Under the pieces are notes generated by a model. It worked only from the letters and a program-made list of their open reading frames with translations. It searched no databases and had not been told where the DNA came from. Positions 58,985-64,000 of a stretch of 64,000 bases of DNA are shown here, piece after piece (positions within the stretch are counted from its first letter, which is position 1; each line of letters opens with the position of its first letter). The position numbers were made by a program, and so were the translations under genes. The stretch is from Annona cherimola (taxonomy: Eukaryota; Streptophyta; Magnoliopsida; Magnoliales; Annonaceae), in NCBI GenBank assembly GCA_030490835.1, contig CM059972.1, positions 18,577,764 to 18,641,763 of the forward strand. Reading direction: 5' to 3'.

Positions 58985-60034
58985 ACTTTTGATTTTGACA
59001 AATTGCCCATTAAAATTGCCGACTCATGTGGTTTTGGTTTGCGGGTTGAAAGGAATACCTGCATAGAGTTTGTAACATAATAGCAGCACCAAAGTCAATA
59101 CACCATGAATTAGAGAAAATATTCATGACATTGGTGTGAAAATAAATATATAAATGATTGTTATCTTTCTTTTCAAACCAACTCTTGCGTTTAAGACAGT
59201 CTTTCTTAAAATGCCCCTTCTTTTTATAAAAGTGACACCTTTCATCAGACTTTTTTTGTCCATCTCTTTTATTTTCTTTACTGGGAATTTCTTCTTCCTC
59301 TTTCTTTTCTGTGACTTATGCTGCTTAGGTGTCGATGCAATATTAATGACCATTGATCCATCATGTTTCAACCTCTCTTCCTCTTGCGCACACATGGATA
59401 TTAATTCATTCAATGTTCATGTTTCTTTTTGTGTGCTATAAGAAATTTTGAACTGTGAAAACTGTGATGGAAGAGAGTTCAAAACAAACATAATCAGGAA
59501 AGTGTCAGAGATTTTCATCCTCATTGCATTAAGTTTTCCAGATATGTTTGACGTTTCCATTATGTGCTTTCATACTTCATTAATGTCATCATATTTCATT
59601 GATGTCAACTTATTCATGAGCATTCCCGCTAGTGCCTTATTTGACTTATTGAATTTCTCCTTAATTGATTCCGAAGAGGCTTTAGCGCTATCGTCTTCAG
59701 CAATGGAACCCCTGATAGTTCTTTTAATTGTGCTCAGCGACAATCTATTAGAACGCTCACATTTATCAAATTGCATCTTTTCGCTTTCAGTACTTTCAGA
59801 AGTAAGTTTGTCAGGCTTTTCAATACGAAGGGCTAGGTCTAAGTCAAAACAGCCTAAGGTAATTAAGAACTGCTCATGCCAATCAGTGTAGTTTGACCCA
59901 TTTAGTGTCGGTATGTGAGACATATGAGATTGAATGTAAGCTGGAGTCATAACCGTAAGAAACATAATTAAGCTCAAGCTACTTTTGTGATTCAGATAAT
60001 TTTCCATATGACAATTCAAGTAATAAACCATCAT
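58985..60034 (-). pseudogene. copia gag and protease segment
   Basis: Gag opens near MSHIPTLNGSNYTDWHEQFL (about 59925), the usual N-terminal word of this gag type, and runs through KLTSMKYDDINEV to a CCHC-like knuckle area near 59240-59190. The protease site is visible as SWCIDFGAA (about 59112-59086), with the usual DSGA changed to DFGA. That change alone would inactivate it. Confidence 0.8.
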
Positions 60035-60044
60035 AGCTAAATTT

Positions 60045-61955
60045 CATAAATGTCACACAAAACATAATGCATGATTTTACAATTTGGTCATAAAGAACCA
60101 TAATATTCAATAATTAATTAAGAATACATAAAGTTAAAGATATTTCTACCTTTGGGCAAGAAATTCTTCTTGTTTAAGTAATTCTAATTAGTTATTGATA
60201 AAATTGAATTATAGCCACCTTTGGGCAGAACTATATTTCAATATTCTTTAATGTAATTTCTTATATGAGAGAAAATATATCATAATGTTTTCCTATTGTT
60301 TAATAAATTTGATTAACTGAATATTTTAGACCCTTTGGGGTTAACTAAAAATATACGGGTAGTCAATATTTATTAAACATAAATTGCTTAAATTAATTAT
60401 AATGCAATTTCTATCATGAGAAAAAATAAACCAAAATATTTTCTCTATTATTTAATAAATTTGAAAATGAAGTATTCTAAACCATTTGGAGTTAACTAGT
60501 AATATCAGATTATTTATAAATTATTAAATAAAAATTGCCTAATAATTTTACAAAATCAACATTCTTTACACATGAATTGAAAACAATAATAATAACATAT
60601 ATTCAATTCTGAATGCTGATGAAATTTACACAATAATAGGTTGATTTTAATTTAATAGAAAACACTAAGTCATTAATTTTCTAATATATAAAACTAACCA
60701 ACTTGTGAACTCCTACTAAATTATGGAGTATAATATATATGAATAATTCAATAATAATGATTATTAAATTCATTATATGAGATTAAATTCTATAGTATTT
60801 CTTTTGGTCAGCTAGGTAAGTAAGGTGGAGCGTGGGAGGCTCCCCTTGCATAGCAAGGACCTAATTAAATAATCACGTGATTTTCTTTAATACCTCTTGC
60901 CTAAACACCAACCTCCAGTCATACCATAGAATACAATCTCACCATAGAATTCGATAATCATAACTTATATAATTATTCATATATAGTATGCTACTTTGTT
61001 TTCTATTGATGGAGTTTCTTTTCTCTTTATTTTTAAATCTATTAATAGCCATTGTCACACCAAGCTGAATATGAAGGTATATTAATGGAAACTATAGTTT
61101 CATATATGATGCACACCAAGCATATTTTTAATCATGGTAATGGCACATAATGGAAACAAAAAAATCACAGTTAAAACATGAATTCTGCATTTAGTAATAT
61201 ATATCTATTCATGCCACAAAATTTAATAATTTGTTTAAAATAATTATGTAGATGTAGACAACAAATTGACATATAAGTATAAAATAGAATAAAACCTAAA
61301 CACATGCCAAAATTGACCATTGACCTTAGGTGACAAGGTAGATCTTAATGTAATTCTAGAACTTTTATGAAATTCTCTTTTATGATTATAATTTATGCAC
61401 ATGGAAATTGATATATAAACATGTCATTCGGTTTAGATGGTTTCATAAAAATATCTATTTGTGCAGAATAATTACAATTATTGGAAGGCATGACTACGTA
61501 AATAGCTAAATTCAAGATTCAAACATCATCATATAGTCTAATTGATAAATAAAAACACGCCATGTACATTACCAAGCAAATCGAAATTCAATTTTATAGA
61601 AGTGTGGTCGGACATGAATTAATTCAAGATTAAAACCACTGCAATCATCTTGATTTTCTATCATTCGCTAATAAAATAAAAAATTCATGACATATTTTGC
61701 TAATTTAGATAGTCCTTAATGTCTATGCTAGCGGAAGAACAAAACGAAATCAAGAAAGGCATGTAACAATTACCATAACCATATTTCCATAAATAGTCAT
61801 TTTTGTTAGAATTTGCATATATTTATATATAATTCAAACCATCGACATAGATTTTAAAATGTATAATGCAACTATAATCCATAGTAACAATGAAAATAAA
61901 AAAAATTAACATCCCGTAAAATTTGTTATCACTATCAGAACAGATTACCAATTCT
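60045..61955 (-). other. Long non-coding leader of the copia element
   Basis: About 1.9 kb between gag and the 61958 MITE has no open frame. It contains the tandem repeat described separately and an A+T-rich remainder. Either the element has an unusually long leader or old insertions lie here unrecognised. Confidence 0.5.
60250..60546. repeat. Tandem repeat in the copia leader (151-bp period)
   Basis: Two copies begin at 60250 and 60401 (aatgtaattt and aatgcaattt). They share tttaataaatttga and the ggttaact/agttaact block in the same order. A third, poorer unit may precede them, with acctttgggca words at about 60150 and 60220. Confidence 0.65.
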
Positions 61956-61957
61956 AT

Positions 61958-62236
61958 GGGTGTGTTTGGCAACAATTAAAAAATGCAAGTTCAATTTTTT
62001 CAATCTAAAACTTTCCACTTTCCACAATTATTATATTTTTAATTATTTTTTCACATTTTCCTATACAACTACCCTACTTTTCAATTATTTCTACACAACT
62101 ACCCGCACAACTAACCTATCTATTTTAACTTTATTATCTTTACTACTCATCATTACTCCTATCATATCACATCATTTGACAACTTTTACTCTTCAAAACT
62201 TTTCATCAAAAATTTTACCCATTACCAAACACATCC
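61958..62236 (-). mobile_element. Tourist-like MITE in the copia leader, TAT duplication (279 bp)
   Basis: TAT at 61955-61957 and 62237-62239 flanks gggtgtgtttggcaa and attaccaaacacatcc. The core is nearly the same as that of the copy at 49162. Confidence 0.8.
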
Positions 62237-62330
62237 TATATACTAAAATATAAAATTTGCATGCAAATATTTATTACAAAATTTTCATCAAAATTATGAA
62301 TGAAATCTATTATACCCAAAATCGTAACGT

Positions 62331-62344
62331 GGGTTCTCGTACCA
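62331..62344 (-). other. Possible primer-binding site of the copia element
   Basis: tggtacgagaaccc on the minus strand lies a few bases inside the 5' LTR end, where a tRNA 3' end would pair. It begins tggta like the initiator-methionine site but diverges after that. Confidence 0.4.
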
Positions 62345-62349
62345 CATAT

Positions 62350-62598
62350 TGGAATTAGGTAATGTAGAAGCGTACCTGAATCCATCGATGACATAGATTT
62401 CACGTGAAATGATAGGAACAATCTTACTGAGTGCAAAGTCTTCTCCTATAGCACTTTCTCTCATTAATATCGGCAACCAATGGGCAATTATAAGTGTAAA
62501 AATTATTTCTAGGAGGGACCCAGACTCCCCTACTTATAAGGAGCCTTCCCATTATGCTCAAATAGAAAAAGAATCAACCACTAAAGAAATTGTCATAT
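62350..62598 (-). repeat. 5' LTR of the copia element, outer part missing
   Basis: It aligns without gaps to 54872-55120. The homology stops at gtcatat; the remaining 89 bp of the LTR are absent from the rest of the window. Confidence 0.8.
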
Positions 62599-62602
62599 TA
62601 CT

Positions 62603-63165
62603 GATAAGTAGAAAATTGGTATTATATTTTATGAACATTTTATACCAAATTAATGGGTAATTAATTGAAATTAATATGAAATTTGGTTTTAAATATGGTT
62701 TTGCAACTTTTGGATAATAAATATTAATTTCAAGCAATGTAAACAATTTCTATATTCTTTTGGCTTGAAATTACATTTTATTTGTTGCTATGAAATTAAA
62801 TGGGTGAACCCACTAATGATTAATGATTTAAATATTTTTTATGTAGGGAAAACAGGTTTGACCAAGATGATCTCACTTGCAAAAATCCAAGTCATCCATC
62901 ATTAGCCATTAACCATCCACCCATCCAGATTTTTCAGCAATATTCTTGATGGACCCCTCATAGTAGTTCACGTTTTCAGCAAAGATGGCCACCACAAATC
63001 AGCACCATATTATAGCCTGCCATAGCAGCAACATAAATCAAATGCACATCACGTGAATTAATGGGCAGCAGCAAAATAAAATACAAAGCAAAGCATTTTC
63101 ATGTGAAATAAATTAGAGCATTGCATTGCACGTGAGCACCAGCTCCATTCATATTTTTTTCCAGC
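62603..63165. other. Possible start of another LTR element, otherwise unrecognised
   Basis: Directly after the broken copia LTR the sequence starts TGATAAGTAG, an LTR-like beginning recalling the TGATAACTTG start of the solo LTR at 8222. No end, primer site or coding part is visible before the window stops. Confidence 0.3.
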
Positions 63166-63171
63166 AATGCA

Positions 63172-63350
63172 TTTAGGGGTGGGAATCGGGGCGGGTCAAC
63201 CCGTGACCCGCCCCGCCCCGACCCTATTTTATACCGGGGCGGGTCGGGGTTATGTACCCGGCGGGGCGGGGCGGGTCGAGAGTCTAGAAATTTCTACAAA
63301 ACGCGGGTCGGGGCGGACCTACCGGATCCCGACCCGCTTATACCCAGCAG
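63172..63350. mobile_element. GC-rich hAT-like terminus
   Basis: It begins taggggtgggaatcggggc, the style of end seen in many plant hAT elements, and continues as a string of cgggtc/gacccg words. An 11-bp perfect hairpin (ggggcgggtca, 63188-63198; tgacccgcccc, 63204-63214) lies inside. The other end is not clear. Confidence 0.45.
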
Positions 63351-63828
63351 CGTCGTCATCATGTGCCAGAAGAGTGCTGGCGGAGGAGAGACTGCTGGCG
63401 TTTACGAGGCTGCAGTCAGCATCTTCGAGATGGTTTTGATGATGTCATCCCCATCTCTAGTGGTATTTCTATTCCATTCGCCTGCCTAGATACGCACGCG
63501 CGCTGTGTCCTCCTGCGTGCAAGGGATGGATGGATGGACGGACGACAATCATCGTCATCATCGTCAGGAGCAGCAGCAGTAGCAGAAGAGAAAAAGACAA
63601 AACAAGGGAACAGAATCTGGCTTGGTGCTCTGCTCTGCAAAGTGCAAACGGTTGCTGGTGGTGGTGGTGGTGGCACGGCGTGCGACGGTGCGAGGCTCAA
63701 TCGCGGGGGTAGCAATTTTCCCGTGCGCTCTATCACGTGATCGTCGAAGTGGAGAAGGAAGGCACAAGTGTAAATTACTGGAAGAAATTCTTTCTTTTTG
63801 CCTGCTTGGGTTTTCGTCAGAGACAACA
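63351..63828. other. GC-rich leader-like or promoter-like region
   Basis: It contains short simple repeats (ggatggatggatgg; cagcagcagtagcag; ggtggtggtggtgg) and overlapping open frames on both strands caused by GC richness. No domain is seen. It could be the promoter and 5' leader of a gene starting at the window edge. Confidence 0.35.
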
Positions 63829-63978
63829 ATGGCTGCATGCGAAGGAATTTTGTTTGCAGCACACTTCATGAGCGCGGTTTTATGTATGTGCTTCATTGGG
63901 CAGTGTGCTGGCCGTGTTGGCACCAACCAGAAGAAGATTAGAGATAGAAGATGTCATCATTCATCGGGAAGAATGTAA
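63829..63978 (+). CDS. Small open frame of unknown function (49 aa), possibly secreted
   Basis: The start at 63829 gives MAACEGILFAAHFMSAVLCM then CFIGQCAGRV. This is a hydrophobic segment with small residues before QCA-GR, as in a signal peptide, followed by a basic tail. The frame ends at a TAA about 20 bases before the window end. A gtaaag just there could instead be a splice donor, so this may be a first exon. I do not recognise the protein. It may also be chance coding inside a transposon. Confidence 0.25.
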   Translation: MAACEGILFAAHFMSAVLCMCFIGQCAGRVGTNQKKIRDRRCHHSSGRM

Positions 63979-64000
63979 AGAGAGAAGGAATGTTTTCTTT

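Larger units (their letters stand above)
54872..62598 (-). mobile_element. Ty1/copia LTR retrotransposon, decayed, minus strand
   Basis: Order on the minus strand: 5' LTR (62598-62350, outer part missing), long leader with tandem repeats, gag, protease, integrase, reverse transcriptase, RNase H, polypurine tract and 3' LTR (55209-54872). Integrase before reverse transcriptase marks it as copia. Two Tourist-like MITEs (56074-56363, 61958-62236) are inserted. Paired LTR parts differ at about 27 of 249 positions by eye, mostly transitions, so the insertion is old. Many stops and frameshifts make it inactive. Confidence 0.88.

Noticed and set aside
63416..63926. Overlapping open frames on both strands near the right edge
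   Set aside because: GC-rich simple repeats keep all frames open. No frame shows a domain, so none is called except the small frame with a signal-like start, at low confidence.

Overview
This window is nuclear DNA of a flowering plant. The evidence is three plant genes: a Bruno-like RNA-binding protein with plant intron structure, a DYW-class pentatricopeptide protein, and a CRIB-type Rop GTPase-activating protein. Dense plant transposon debris surrounds them. The sequence alone does not fix the species. Intergenic DNA is strongly A+T rich. There is no sign of organelle or bacterial DNA, no CRISPR array and no complete tRNA or rRNA gene.

Layout. 1-10.1 kb: a decayed L1-type LINE (about 2367-9769) carries ORF1 and ORF2 remnants. 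A solo LTR (8222-9717) with a perfect 5-bp target duplication sits in its 3' untranslated region, and a Tourist-like MITE follows directly. 10.1-14.3 kb: a GC-balanced stretch with no clear gene, then nested foldback elements and another MITE. 14.3-21.3 kb: a nine-exon BRN1/BRN2-like gene on the + strand. 21.3-27.5 kb: non-coding sequence, possibly with spliced 3' exons. 27.5-33.6 kb: an intronless DYW PPR gene (+) and a five-exon RopGAP gene (-), arranged tail to tail. 33.6-54.8 kb: gene-empty DNA with many MITEs, foldbacks, short retroposons and a LINE scrap. 54.9-62.6 kb: a decayed Ty1/copia element on the - strand, itself hit by two Tourist-like MITEs. 62.6-64.0 kb: a possible second LTR start, a GC-rich hAT-like terminus and a small open frame of unknown meaning.

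The three genes do not form a pathway. BRN-type proteins bind mRNA in nucleus or cytoplasm, DYW PPR proteins edit organelle RNA, and RopGAPs switch off plant Rho GTPases at the plasma membrane. The main interest is the readable transposon layering: solo LTR in LINE, MITE in copia, foldback in foldback, and three short tRNA-related retroposons with target duplications. I did not find a convincing new biological system. The best candidates for something undescribed are the 85-bp retroposon at 39.67 kb and the long inverted-repeat element at 41.9 kb, whose orphan arm at 54.05 kb is followed by gene-like sequence.
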